From assembly GCF_021228295.1 (NCBI RefSeq), contig NZ_JAJQPD010000005.1, forward strand, positions 186,001-250,000: 64,000 nt of DNA, written 5' to 3'. Below the pieces are notes generated by a model that was not told where the DNA came from, searched no databases, and worked only from the letters and a program-made list of their open reading frames with translations. Below, one piece after another: positions 31,719 to 40,184 of this stretch. The stretch is from Agromyces humatus. GTDB lineage: Bacteria > Actinomycetota > Actinomycetes > Actinomycetales > Microbacteriaceae. The translations under genes and the position numbers were made by a program. Numbering within the stretch: position 1 is the stretch's first letter; each line of letters begins with the position of its first letter.

Positions 31719-32332
31719 GACGCCGAGCCTACGACCTCGGCAGCGGCATCCGCCGTCGCAGACGCCCGGGTGACGAGCGGCGGCAACTCGCACGCATCGG
31801 CATAACCCTCGGAATGGATGCCGAGCGCCACGTTCATGCGCGAGCTCATGTTCATGAACGCGACCTTGGCGGTGAGCTCGATGAGGGCGGCCGGACCGAG
31901 TTCATCGAGCAGCGCAGCCGACAGCTCGTCGGTGACGGCCGGCGGGGTCTGGCTCATCGCTTCCGCGTACTCCATGACGTGGCGTTCGAGAGGCGTGAAC
32001 ACGCGTGCCTCGCGCCAGTTCGGCACCTGCCGCGCCTTCTCTTCGTCGAGCCCCTCGTTGTGCGACTTGTAATAGTTGAAGTCGAGGCACCAACTGCAGC
32101 CGACGAACGCCGCCGTCGCCATCACGGCGTACGACGCGAGAGTGCGGTCGAGTTCGTGCATGCCCTCGATCTTGCGGCCGATGCCCATCGACGCCCGCAT
32201 CAGGGCGGGGTGGTGCGCGAGCACGCCCATCGACTCGGGCACGCGGCCGACCATCCGGCGGGCGGCGACCTTCACGACCGTTCCGAAGATTCCGGTGAGC
32301 TCGGTGGGCGGGATGCGCGTCTGGGTGGTCAT
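31715..32332 (-). CDS. Carboxymuconolactone decarboxylase/AhpD-like protein (ECF41 partner)
   Basis: The second ATG after AGGAGG gives 205 residues. FVGCSWCLDFNYY contains the CxxC of AhpD-like proteins, followed by an H about four residues later, typical of alkylhydroperoxidase-type CMD folds. ECF41 loci regularly carry such a gene. It is the first gene of the operon and is preceded by an ECF41-type promoter, so it is both target and neighbour of the sigma factor. It probably handles redox or lactone compounds. Confidence 0.9.
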   Translation of the reverse strand: MTTQTRIPPTELTGIFGTVVKVAARRMVGRVPESMGVLAHHPALMRASMGIGRKIEGMHELDRTLASYAVMATAAFVGCSWCLDFNYYKSHNEGLDEEKARQVPNWREARVFTPLERHVMEYAEAMSQTPPAVTDELSAALLDELGPAALIELTAKVAFMNMSSRMNVALGIHSEGYADACELPPLVTRASATADAAAEVVGSAS

Positions 32333-32393
32333 CATGTCCTCCTGCGATCGTCGACGGCCCGGGTTCGGTTTCCGGATGACCCGTCGACATGCA

Positions 32394-32420
32394 GACACCG
32401 GGCGTCGCGCGGTTGTGACA
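32394..32420 (-). promoter_or_regulatory. ECF41-type autoregulated promoter
   Basis: On the minus strand TGTCACA (32414-32420), then 16 bases, then TGTC (32394-32397). The published ECF41 consensus is TGTCACA with CGTC about 16 bases on; only the first base of the -10 differs. The CMD gene starts about 60 bp downstream. Confidence 0.8.
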
Positions 32421-32482
32421 TCGCGGCGATCGGATGAATCGCCGACCTCGAACTGCCGCGACTCAACGCCGCACGACGTATG

Positions 32483-33643
32483 TCAGGCGAGCGGAGGATA
32501 CGGGTACTCGGCCGAGCGCCCCTGGAACTGCAGGATCGCCTCGTTACGGATGCGGCCGCGTTCGATCTCGGTCGCGCGGCTGATGGTGTCCGACGCGGCC
32601 CACGCCCCCGGGCCCTCCATCACAGTGCGGATGAACGGCAACAGGGCCTCGCTGATCTCCCAGGTGGCGGAATTCCAGAGGTACGACGGGCTGTGGTCGA
32701 CGGCGTAATAATTGATCGAATCGCCGACCGTGAACATCGGGTCGGCGAACGACGTGGGCCGCGCCCATTCGAATCCCATGCCCGCGTCGATTGAGACATC
32801 GACGATGAGGCTGCCGGGGCGAAAGGCACCGACATCCTCGGTGCGGAGGTAGGTGAGCGGTGCGTTCGGATCCTGCAGGGTGCAGTTGACGACGATGTCG
32901 TGCGCAGCGAGGAAGGGGGCCAGCGGGATCGGCCCTTCCTCGGTGTTGACGGTGCTCGCGAACGGGGCGTCGGGGTCATGTTCGAACTGGATGATGTCGA
33001 TCGAGGGGATCGGCGAGCCCACGGCCGCCGTGTCGCGGTTCGTCAGCACCTGCACATCATGGATGCCGTGGGCGTTCAACACCGTGACCGCGCCGCGCGC
33101 GGTCGCGCCGAAACCGATGACCACCGCGTTGAGCCGCCGACCGTAGTCGCCTGTCGCGCCGCACAGTTGCAGGGCGTGGAGCACCGAGCAGTAGCCGGCG
33201 ATCTCGTTGTTCTTGTGGAACACGTGCAGCCCGAAGCCGCCGTCGGCCTTCCAGTGGTTCATGGCCTCCCACGCGATGAGCGTGAGGCCCTTGTCGATCG
33301 CGTGTTGCGTCATTTCCCGGTCCTGAACGCAGTGCGGCCAGCCCCACAGCACCTGCCCATCGCGGAATTCGGCGAGGTCCGTTGCGAGCGGCTTCGGCAG
33401 CGTGATGACGTCGGCCTCGGCGATGATGGCCTCGCGCGAGGCGACCGCGCCGACCAGCGGAACGAGCTGCGCGTCGGAGATGCCGAAACGCTCGCCGTAG
33501 CCGCGCTCGAGCATCATGTTCGCCCGCACGTCGGCGTCGATCCGCTCGAGGTGGGAGGGATGTATCGGCAGTCGCTTCTCGTCGGTCTTGCGCGAAGTGA
33601 CCATCACACCGAGTCTGAGCAGTGAAGGGGTCGGCGTGTTCAT
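32483..33643 (-). CDS. N5-(carboxyethyl)ornithine synthase / alanine dehydrogenase family
   Basis: The 386-residue protein follows TGGAGG. The N-terminal half matches alanine-dehydrogenase/CEOS proteins (MVTSRKTDEKRLPIHPSHL, KPLATDLAEF). A Rossmann half follows (VIGFGATARGAVTVL). Length and the lack of typical alanine-dehydrogenase residues favour carboxyethyl-ornithine synthase, which condenses pyruvate with ornithine or lysine using NADPH. The gene stands alone; it starts 150 bp past the ECF41 promoter region and nothing ties it to that regulon. Confidence 0.78.
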   Translation of the reverse strand: MNTPTPSLLRLGVMVTSRKTDEKRLPIHPSHLERIDADVRANMMLERGYGERFGISDAQLVPLVGAVASREAIIAEADVITLPKPLATDLAEFRDGQVLWGWPHCVQDREMTQHAIDKGLTLIAWEAMNHWKADGGFGLHVFHKNNEIAGYCSVLHALQLCGATGDYGRRLNAVVIGFGATARGAVTVLNAHGIHDVQVLTNRDTAAVGSPIPSIDIIQFEHDPDAPFASTVNTEEGPIPLAPFLAAHDIVVNCTLQDPNAPLTYLRTEDVGAFRPGSLIVDVSIDAGMGFEWARPTSFADPMFTVGDSINYYAVDHSPSYLWNSATWEISEALLPFIRTVMEGPGAWAASDTISRATEIERGRIRNEAILQFQGRSAEYPYPPLA

Positions 33644-33777
33644 CGTGGCCTCCAGTTGTGCGGCTGCCGGGATCGGCTCGGAGCTCGCTCACCGACTTCC
33701 GCCAGGCGGATGTGGACCACGGGTGAGCCGCCGTCCGTCGAACCGGCGTCCTTCACTGAGCGTACGGCACGTGAGCA

Positions 33778-33852
33778 CCGCAGTTGCGGGTCGCGCGGGC
33801 ATCGATGCCGACCGAGTACGACGACACCGAGGAGTTCCGCGGCACCTACCTC
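33778..33852 (+). pseudogene. 75-bp fragment of the hypothetical gene at 38488
   Basis: Closely matches 38777-38852, covering the segment read as PQLRVARASMPIEYDDTEE and EFRGTYL in the parent, with a handful of changes. Neither end of the gene is present. The preceding 33644-33777 is featureless. Confidence 0.8.
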
Positions 33853-33876
33853 CGAACCAGTCTCGCCGGACGACTA

Positions 33877-33994
33877 TCGTGGTGAGGCCAACGACGCCGA
33901 CCACGAAGGACGCATGCGTAAGCTCATCTGCCTCATCTCCCCTTCCATCGGCAGTTCCACCGCCGTTCACGCCTCCCAGGGGGGCGCCCGATGA
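33877..33994 (+). pseudogene. 5' scrap of the DHFR-like gene at 41770
   Basis: CGACTATCGTGGTGAG followed by a GAAGGACGCATGCG start reproduces the promoter/start layout of 41721-41775 (CAACTATGCG...GAAGGACGTATGCG). The encoded 26-residue peptide starts MRKLICLISPSIGS (parent MRKLSYYISLSIDG) and then diverges. Its TGA overlaps the ATG of the following GNAT gene, so it may act as a translated leader. Confidence 0.75.
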
Positions 33995-34944
33995 CCGGCA
34001 CCTTCGAGCTGCGCCACCTCGCCAGCATCGATGAGGTCGACTTCTTCAACGCGATTCCCTACGCGCTGAACCACGAGGTCGCCGACGACCTCGCGGGGCG
34101 ACGACGCCGGCCGGAATGGACGTGGCTCGCCGTTCGCGACAGGCGCTTGCTCGGGCGGCTCGCGCTCTGGAGCCCAGCGGATGCCGCAGAGCCGGCGCAA
34201 CTCGACATCTTCGACTTCGATGATGCTCTCGCCGACGACGAACAACGCGCCGTCGGCACGGCGCTGCTCCGCGCCGCACAGGCCGAGGTGCTCGACACGC
34301 TCGCGACCGCCCCCGAGGTCGCCCGCTACCTCCCAGCCGACTGGCGAGAGCAGGATGTCTCGCGACACGGCACCGAACTGCGCATCGCGCTGCTCGAGGA
34401 GGCCGGCGCCCGCTTCGTCGTCGAGCGTCTGCGGCTCGAGTGGACTCCGGCGTCAGGCATCTCAGCGGCCGACCCTCGCCTCTCGTTCCGCGACTTCGCG
34501 TCAGACGAGGAAGTTCTCGCGCTCACGACCCGGGTGCTCGACGGCACGCTCGACGCGCATAGTCGCGAAGACCTCGAAGGCGCCACCCCGCGCGAGGTCG
34601 CCGAGCGCCAGTTCGAGGAGGAGTTCGCCCACTACACGACCCCCCGGGGCTGGTGGCGAGTCGCGGCAGACGAGTCGGGCAAGCCTGTCGGCTTCGTGAT
34701 TCCCGCTCGCAACAGCTACAACCACATCATCGCCTACATCGGAGTGCTGCCCGAGCACCGCGGCAACGGCTGGATCGACGGCATCCTCGCCGAAGGCACG
34801 CGCGTGCTCGCCGAGGCCGGTGCACCGCACATCCGCGCGGCGACCGACGTGGGCAACGTGCCGATGGCCGCGGCGTTCGCGCGAGCGGGCTACGACGCTT
34901 TCGAACGGATCATCAACCTCGCGTGGGACACACCGGCCGTCTGA
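33991..34944 (+). CDS. GNAT family acetyltransferase (two-domain)
   Basis: The 317-residue protein has a C-terminal GNAT domain in which YIGVLPEHRGNGWIDGILAE is the acetyl-CoA loop (Q/RxxGxG/A type). The N-terminal half looks like a degenerate second GNAT repeat. The start overlaps the stop of the 26-codon relic upstream. The substrate is unknown. Confidence 0.85.
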   Translation: MTGTFELRHLASIDEVDFFNAIPYALNHEVADDLAGRRRRPEWTWLAVRDRRLLGRLALWSPADAAEPAQLDIFDFDDALADDEQRAVGTALLRAAQAEVLDTLATAPEVARYLPADWREQDVSRHGTELRIALLEEAGARFVVERLRLEWTPASGISAADPRLSFRDFASDEEVLALTTRVLDGTLDAHSREDLEGATPREVAERQFEEEFAHYTTPRGWWRVAADESGKPVGFVIPARNSYNHIIAYIGVLPEHRGNGWIDGILAEGTRVLAEAGAPHIRAATDVGNVPMAAAFARAGYDAFERIINLAWDTPAV

Positions 34945-34947
34945 ATC

Positions 34948-34984
34948 GCGTTGACGCGCCGCGAGCGCAGTCGATGATGTAGCG
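34948..34984 (+). pseudogene. Deletion scar of an ACT-domain gene
   Basis: GCGTTGACGCGCCGCGAGCGC (as two parts, GCGTTGACGCG and CCGCGAGCGC) matches the promoter of the gene at 39149 with one change. It runs straight into GCAGTCGATGATGTAGCG, an exact 18-base copy of that gene's last codons and stop (39529-39546). The whole coding middle is gone. Confidence 0.7.
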
Positions 34985-34990
34985 ACCGCA

Positions 34991-35017
34991 CCGCCCGAGC
35001 CCGGTGGGTTCGGGCGG
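34991..35017 (+). terminator. Hairpin after the GNAT gene
   Basis: CCGCCCGAGCC pairs with GGTTCGGGCGG (one G-T pair) across a short loop. A weaker relative lies near 25778-25806 after the membrane protein module. The stretch 35018-35176 has nothing recognisable. Confidence 0.65.
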
Positions 35018-35176
35018 CGTGACCTGCGCGTCAGCCGCTGAGCGCGGCCGTCCGCGCGCGCGTCAGGCTGCCGGCTCGCCGGCCCCACGCCCCTCGATGA
35101 GCTCGGTCCACCGCCGTACCGCTGGTACCTCTCGATGCCGACCGACCTGCTGCGATGGTGCGGCGCGACCGCAGCC

Positions 35177-35395
35177 TAGACTCACGACGTGACCCACCCC
35201 CGCACCGCGATCACCGGCGGCACCGGCTTCGTCGGCCGCCACCTGGCCGAACGGCTCGGGCCCGATGCATCCGTCGTCATCTCTCGCCGCACCGGCGTCG
35301 ACGCCGGCGACGTCGACGCGCTCGCGCGATCGTTCGAGGGATGCGAGGTCGTCGCGCACTGCGCTGGCATCAACATCAGCGGCGACACACGATGA
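35177..35395 (+). pseudogene. N-terminal fragment of a NAD-dependent epimerase
   Basis: TAGACT, six bases, then GTG at 35189 opens a 68-codon frame: TAITGGTGFVGRHLAERLG is a textbook SDR glycine motif, and CEVVAHCAGIN is the end of strand 4. The frame then ends at INISGDTR instead of continuing for some 230 residues. The stop overlaps the ATG of the next gene. A more decayed relative is at 12074-12390. Confidence 0.8.
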
Positions 35396-35694
35396 GCCCT
35401 GACCTGCGGCCGACGCGTCGCATCGAGTTCACCCTGCACAAGCCTTGGTTCGCGCTCTACTGGCGGGTCAGGCCGACGCTCGTCATCGGCGGGCGAGGTC
35501 AGCCCGCCCAATGGGGCATCGGGACTTGGAAGGTGCCGGCCGACGAGACGGTGGTCGTCGGGGTGTTCCTGTTCAACCGGGTGTGGCGATTCGGCGAAGC
35601 CGAGTTCGCGCTCGAGCCGCGGCATCCGCCCGCCCTCGTGTACCGGGCGCCGGCGCTCCCGTTCCTGCGTGGCCGGCTGCGCGTGAACGCATGA
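35392..35694 (+). CDS. Hypothetical small protein
   Basis: The 100-residue, Arg- and Trp-rich, soluble beta-type protein has HKPWFALYWRVRPTLVIGG near its start. It is coupled to the epimerase fragment by an ATGA overlap, so it may now be expressed from that gene's promoter. Unknown function. Confidence 0.6.
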   Translation: MSPDLRPTRRIEFTLHKPWFALYWRVRPTLVIGGRGQPAQWGIGTWKVPADETVVVGVFLFNRVWRFGEAEFALEPRHPPALVYRAPALPFLRGRLRVNA

Positions 35695-35764
35695 GCCCAG
35701 CGGCTTCGGGGAGCGGCGGAGCCGGCGCCGTGCCCGCGGTATCGGCCGAATTCGGGACGACCAC

Positions 35765-35828
35765 TTGACGCCTCTCGCGGCGATCACCTAGGTTCGAGAA
35801 ACGACTTAGTTTACTGAGTTACTAAAGT
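35765..35828 (+). promoter_or_regulatory. Promoter and ROK-like operator of the glycosidase gene
   Basis: TTGACG (35765-35770), 18 bases, TAGGTT (35789-35794). Just after the expected start point lies ACTTAGTTTACTGAGTTACTAAAGT (35804-35828; arms ACTTAG and CTAAAGT, TTACT core). TTAGTTTACT-like half-sites are typical of ROK/NagC-family sugar repressors. A roughly 215-base leader follows before the gene. Confidence 0.65.
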
Positions 35829-36016
35829 GGGCCTGAAGGCGCGGGATGTCCCCGTCGCGCGAGTGCCGCGGTCTGAGTCGACCGCTGGACTCCGGCTCCG
35901 TCTGCGCGCCCTACCGCCGATGTGCTGTGCTGCGCGCCGTCGGCGTGACGACGAGAACCCCGCTGCTCAGGCGACGAACAGAGATGCACAGGATCGTCGA
36001 GACGTTGGAGGCAATG

Positions 36017-38374
36017 ATGCAATCAATTCGTAGGACGCTCGCGACGGCGGGAGTCTGCGCCGTCGCCCTGGCGGGGGTGCTCGTGCCCCTGCCGGCAGCC
36101 GCGGCCCCGCCGACGGGACCGCTCCCGACGGTGAGCCCGACCCCGCAGTCGATCGACCGCGCCGGCGGCGACATCAACGTGCCGAGCCGGGTCGAGATCG
36201 TCGTCGACGACGGCACCGATGCGGCGGCCCTCGCCGAGCTGCGCGAGACCCTGGGCGAGCATGGCGTCGACCGCATCGACGAGCACGCCACGGCGACGGG
36301 CACCGCGCCGCTCACCATCAATCTGGGTGCGGTGTCGCGGGCCGACATCGCCGCGGCGCTCGGCGAGACGGATGTCCCGGATCATGCCGAGGGCTACGCG
36401 CTGCGGGCCGACGCATCGAAGGGGCCGCTCGGCACGATCGCGCTCGGCGGCGTCGACGGCGCCGGCCAGTACTACGCCGTCAAGACCCTCGACCAGCTGT
36501 TCGTGCCCAAGGACGACGGCGGCTACCGCATCGCGGGCGCCTCGGTCAGCGACTACCCGTCGATGCCGCTGCGCGGCACGATCGAGGGCTTCTACGGCAA
36601 CCCGTGGACCCATGAAGAGCGCCTCGACCAGCTCGAGTTCTACGGCGACGTCAAGGCGAACACCTACATCTACGCGCCGAAGGACGACCCGTACCACCGA
36701 GACCGCTGGCGGGAGCCCTACCCCGCCGACAAGCTCGCCGAACTCGGCGACCTCGTGACGACCGCGACGGCGAACCACGTGCGCTTCACCTTCGCCCTCT
36801 CCCCCGGCAACACCGTCTGCTACTCGAGCGACGCCGACTACCAGGCGCTCACCTCGAAGCTGCAGCAGATGTACGACCTCGGCGTGCGGGCCTTCAACAT
36901 CCCGCTCGACGACATCGACTACGGCCGGTGGCACTGCGACGGCGACCGCACCGCGTTCGGTGCCCCGAGCGCACGCACAGCGGGCATCGCGCAGGCGACC
37001 TTCCTCGACCGGGTGCAGCGTGAGTTCATCGAGACGCACGAGGGCGCGTACCCACTGCAGATGGTGCCCACCGAGTACTACAACACGACCGATTCGGGCT
37101 ACAAGACCGCGCTGCGCGGCATGGACGAGGACATCGTCGTGATGTGGACCGGTGAGGGCGTCGTGCCGCAGTCGGTGACCGTCGACCAGGCGAAGAAGGC
37201 CGCGACCGTCTTCGGCGGGCCGACCTTCCTGTGGGACAACTACCCCGTGAACGACTACGGCCAGACCTCGGGTCGCCTGCTGCTCGCGCCGTACGACAAG
37301 CGCGAAGCGGGCCTCGGCGAGTACCTCTCGGGCATCGTCTCGAACCCGATGAACCAGGCCGCGGCCAGCAAGATCGCGATCTTCGGCGTCGCCGACTTCA
37401 CCTGGAACGACGAAGCGTACGACGCGCGCGCCAACTGGTCGCAGGCGCTTCGATACGTCGCGAATGAGGATGTCCCGACGACCGCTGCGCTGCGCGTCTT
37501 CGCCGACCTCAACCACCTCGCCCCGAGCTTCGGGGCGCCGTGGCAGCCGCAGTCGCCCGAGCTCTCGGCCCGCATGGCCGAGTTCTGGGAGCGCTGGGAT
37601 GCCGGCCACAAGGCCGAGGCCGTCGCCGACCTCCGCGAGTACGCCCAGGCCATCGCCGCCGCCCCCGAGGCGATCCGCAGCGGCCCGACCGACCCGGCGT
37701 TCCTCACCGACGCGAGCCCGTGGCTCGATGCGACGACGCTGTGGGGTCAGGCGACCGTGCAGCTGCTCGACGCCGTGCAGGCGCGGATCGACGGCGACGC
37801 CGCGACCTCGGCAGAGCTCGCGGCGGCGGCCAAGTCGACGGCGGCGCAGGCCACCGCGATCGTCGTCGACCCGGCCGACAACAGCTGGGGCAAGGCGAAG
37901 GTGCGCATCGCCGACGGTGTGCTCGACCTCTTCCACGGTCGTATCGGGTTCACGCTCGCGATGTGGGAGGCGGGTGACGTCGTGAACGTCGCGCCGCAGG
38001 GCACGGCGACCGCGTCGAGCGTCGAGGTGCCCCAGTTCGGCACCAAGAACGTCAACGACGACAACCTGTCGACCCGTTGGGCGTCTGGATACAGCGACAA
38101 CTCGTGGGTGCAGGTGAAGCTCGCCGAGCCGACCGTCGTGCGCGGCATCACGATCAACTGGGAGTCCGCCTGCGCGAACGAATACGCGCTGCAGACCTCG
38201 AACGACGGCGTCACGTGGACGACGATCCGCACGGTCGACGACTCGACCTGCGCGCTCGACCTGTTCACCTTCGACGCCGGCGACCCGGTGCAGTACGTGC
38301 GCATGCAGGGCATCGACCGCAAGACGACGTGGGGCTACTCCATCTGGGAGCTCGGCGTCTACGCGGCGGAGTGA
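36017..38374 (+). CDS. Secreted GH84 beta-N-acetylglucosaminidase with C-terminal F5/8 (CBM32-like) module
   Basis: The second ATG after GGAGG gives 785 residues. A signal peptide ends LPAAAAPP. GH84-N domain, then the GH84 barrel with LRGTIEGFYGNPWTHEERL (quoted in part) and the catalytic Asp pair in PLDDIDYG (D298, D299). A helical domain and a discoidin-like module follow (TASSVEVPQF, STRWASGYSDNSWVQV). It releases GlcNAc from chitin-, mucin- or hyaluronan-type glycans by substrate-assisted catalysis. The upstream operator suggests sugar repression. Confidence 0.92.
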   Translation: MQSIRRTLATAGVCAVALAGVLVPLPAAAAPPTGPLPTVSPTPQSIDRAGGDINVPSRVEIVVDDGTDAAALAELRETLGEHGVDRIDEHATATGTAPLTINLGAVSRADIAAALGETDVPDHAEGYALRADASKGPLGTIALGGVDGAGQYYAVKTLDQLFVPKDDGGYRIAGASVSDYPSMPLRGTIEGFYGNPWTHEERLDQLEFYGDVKANTYIYAPKDDPYHRDRWREPYPADKLAELGDLVTTATANHVRFTFALSPGNTVCYSSDADYQALTSKLQQMYDLGVRAFNIPLDDIDYGRWHCDGDRTAFGAPSARTAGIAQATFLDRVQREFIETHEGAYPLQMVPTEYYNTTDSGYKTALRGMDEDIVVMWTGEGVVPQSVTVDQAKKAATVFGGPTFLWDNYPVNDYGQTSGRLLLAPYDKREAGLGEYLSGIVSNPMNQAAASKIAIFGVADFTWNDEAYDARANWSQALRYVANEDVPTTAALRVFADLNHLAPSFGAPWQPQSPELSARMAEFWERWDAGHKAEAVADLREYAQAIAAAPEAIRSGPTDPAFLTDASPWLDATTLWGQATVQLLDAVQARIDGDAATSAELAAAAKSTAAQATAIVVDPADNSWGKAKVRIADGVLDLFHGRIGFTLAMWEAGDVVNVAPQGTATASSVEVPQFGTKNVNDDNLSTRWASGYSDNSWVQVKLAEPTVVRGITINWESACANEYALQTSNDGVTWTTIRTVDDSTCALDLFTFDAGDPVQYVRMQGIDRKTTWGYSIWELGVYAAE

Positions 38375-38393
38375 TCACCGCCGCTCGGTGACC

Positions 38394-38432
38394 CGGGTGC
38401 CCTCCCGCTCGTGCAGAGCGGGAGGGCACCCG
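38394..38432 (+). terminator. Strong terminator of the GH84 gene
   Basis: CGGGTGCCCTCCCGCT pairs perfectly with its complement (16 bp) around a 7-base loop. Confidence 0.85.
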
Positions 38433-38487
38433 TCTCGGTGCGCGGGCATCAACCGCGCGATCCGGCGCCGACTCGTAGGCTGGGAGC

Positions 38488-39078
38488 GTGCCCCGACTCC
38501 ACGCTGAGCCCGATCGATCGAAGTGGGTACCCGTCACGGACTCCCTCGGGTTCCGCGGTCGCCGCCACCGCAAGGCGGCGATCGGGATGCTGCTCGCTCA
38601 GGCCAAGGGGCCCGACGCGGCGCCGTCCGGCGCGGGCGGCGGCTTCACCGCCTGGGCGATGAGTCAGGCCGTTCCGTTCCTCATGCGCAAGGCGGCCGGC
38701 CGGGTCCTCGTGTGGGTCTGGAAGGCCGACCCCGAGTTGGTCGTGGCGATGGCGCAGGTGCAGGCCGCGACCCCGCAGTTGCGGGTCGCCCGGGCATCCA
38801 TGCCGATCGAGTACGACGACACCGAGGAGTTCCGTGGCACCTACCTCGGCATGGGCGAGAAGCTCGCCATGCCGCTTCCGCCGGGCGGTCGCCCGCCGTT
38901 CGCCACATATACATGGGATCTCGGCACGCACTTCGTGAGCGTGACGGCGGTGTGCAGCGACCGCGAGCGGTTCGGCACCGTCATCGGCGCCATCGACGAT
39001 CTCGCGCGCGGCATCCGGGTCATCGACGACCTCACCATCGGCGAGTCGGCGCCGGTGCTGCGGATCGACCCGGCCTGA
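38488..39078 (+). CDS. Conserved hypothetical protein (intact parent of two relics)
   Basis: GTG with TAGGCT six bases upstream gives 196 residues; probably leaderless. It is rich in aromatic and Arg residues with no signal peptide (WVPVTDSLGFRGRRHRKAA, MSQAVPFLMRKAAGRVLVWV). No domain is recognised. Copies at 23271-23860 (frameshifted) and 33778-33852 (fragment) show that the gene has been duplicated repeatedly. Confidence 0.75.
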   Translation: MPRLHAEPDRSKWVPVTDSLGFRGRRHRKAAIGMLLAQAKGPDAAPSGAGGGFTAWAMSQAVPFLMRKAAGRVLVWVWKADPELVVAMAQVQAATPQLRVARASMPIEYDDTEEFRGTYLGMGEKLAMPLPPGGRPPFATYTWDLGTHFVSVTAVCSDRERFGTVIGAIDDLARGIRVIDDLTIGESAPVLRIDPA

Positions 39079-39148
39079 CTCACTGAACGGCGTTGACGCG
39101 CCGCGGGCGCGGGCGTAGACCTGAGACATCCGAGTAGGAGGTGCCGTC

Positions 39149-39544
39149 ATGGCGAAGGATCTCTTGGTCACGCTGCAGGACCAGCCAGGCGAAGGGGCTC
39201 GACTCGGCGAGGCACTCGGCAACGCGGGCGTCAACATCGAGGGCTTCTGCGCGATCATGGAGGGCGGAAGTGGCGCCGTCCACGTGCTCGTCGAAGACGT
39301 CGCGGGCGCCAAGGCGGCGCTCGAGGGCGCCGGCATCACGGTCGAGGCAGAGACCGACGTCCTCGTCAGCCCAGCGTTGCCCGATCCTCAAATCGACACG
39401 CCGGGCATCTTCGGTGCGATGGCGCGCGCGCTCGCCGACGCCGGAATCAACATCACGCTCGCCTACGTGGCCGCCAGGAACCGCGTCGTCCTTGCGACGA
39501 CCGACAACCAGCGGGCCACGCAGCTGCTGCAGTCGATGATGTAG
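39149..39544 (+). CDS. Tandem ACT-domain protein
   Basis: The 131-residue protein follows AGGAGGT. Two ACT repeats of about 65 residues: LLVTLQDQPGEGARLGEALG and FGAMARALADAGINITLAYV. Such stand-alone proteins bind amino acids and act as sensors or allosteric subunits. The promoter TTGACG...TAGACC (near 39092-39118) is also found in a deletion scar at 34948-34984. Confidence 0.85.
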   Translation: MAKDLLVTLQDQPGEGARLGEALGNAGVNIEGFCAIMEGGSGAVHVLVEDVAGAKAALEGAGITVEAETDVLVSPALPDPQIDTPGIFGAMARALADAGINITLAYVAARNRVVLATTDNQRATQLLQSMM

Positions 39545-39549
39545 CGGGT

Positions 39550-40095
39550 TCAGCCGGCGAGCCCGGGGAGGCCGTCAACGCTCCGCGTGTTCTTCTCCAC
39601 GCGATACTCGGCCATGCCCTCGACACCCTTCTTCTCGGCTTGCAGGCGCAGAAGCTCGCGCTCGCCGATCATCTCCATGATGGGGACGCCCCAGCCGCAC
39701 GAGTCGCTGATCCTGGTCACGTCCACGGTGATGACGGCACGGGTACTCGGGTGGTCGGGGTGGAGCGCGACGACCTCTTCGAACGCTGCGTCACCGGGCA
39801 GTGAGACGGTTCCCGTCCCGTGCAATCGCACGATTCGCGGGCGGCTGTCGAACGAGCAGAACATCAGGCAGACTCGCCCGTTCTCCCGAAGGTGGGCGAT
39901 CGTCTCGACTCCGCTGCCCGTGTAGTCGACCCAGGCGACGCGGTGACCGTCGAGAACCGAGAACGAGTCGTGCCCACGGGGCGATACGTTCACGTGACCT
40001 TCGGCGTCGAGCGGGGCGGTCGCGACGAACCACATGGGCTGCGCCTCGATCCATGCCTGCAACCTGTCGTCAATGGAGTCGAAGAGTTTGCCCAT
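39550..40095 (-). CDS. Pyridoxamine 5'-phosphate oxidase-like flavoprotein
   Basis: The 181-residue protein has the FMN-binding split-barrel pattern (PMWFVATAPLDAEGHVNVSP, RVAWVDYTGSGVETIAHL, NGRVCLMFCSF). TAGTCT-N6-ATG indicates a leaderless start. Proteins of this group reduce small molecules or bind F420/FMN. It is convergent with the ACT gene (5 bp between stops). The internally deleted copy is at 25849-26112. Confidence 0.86.
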   Translation of the reverse strand: MGKLFDSIDDRLQAWIEAQPMWFVATAPLDAEGHVNVSPRGHDSFSVLDGHRVAWVDYTGSGVETIAHLRENGRVCLMFCSFDSRPRIVRLHGTGTVSLPGDAAFEEVVALHPDHPSTRAVITVDVTRISDSCGWGVPIMEMIGERELLRLQAEKKGVEGMAEYRVEKNTRSVDGLPGLAG

Positions 40096-40132
40096 GCTTG
40101 AAGACTAGAACGCGGTGAAACGACGTCGTGAC

Positions 40133-40161
40133 GGTCACCGCTCGCCGAAGGCGAGGATCGG
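40133..40161 (-). pseudogene. 3'-end scrap of an APH-like gene
   Basis: About 25 of 29 bases match 23903-23931, the last codons and stop of the APH-like relic (read ILAFG). It lies next to the PNPOx gene start, hinting at an ancestral PNPOx-APH neighbourhood. Confidence 0.5.
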
Positions 40162-40184
40162 GGCCCGAGCCCGACGGCCCCGCC

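Noticed and set aside
36023..37936. 637-codon open frame opposite the GH84 gene
   Set aside because: Same effect; the sense strand has signal peptide and catalytic motifs.
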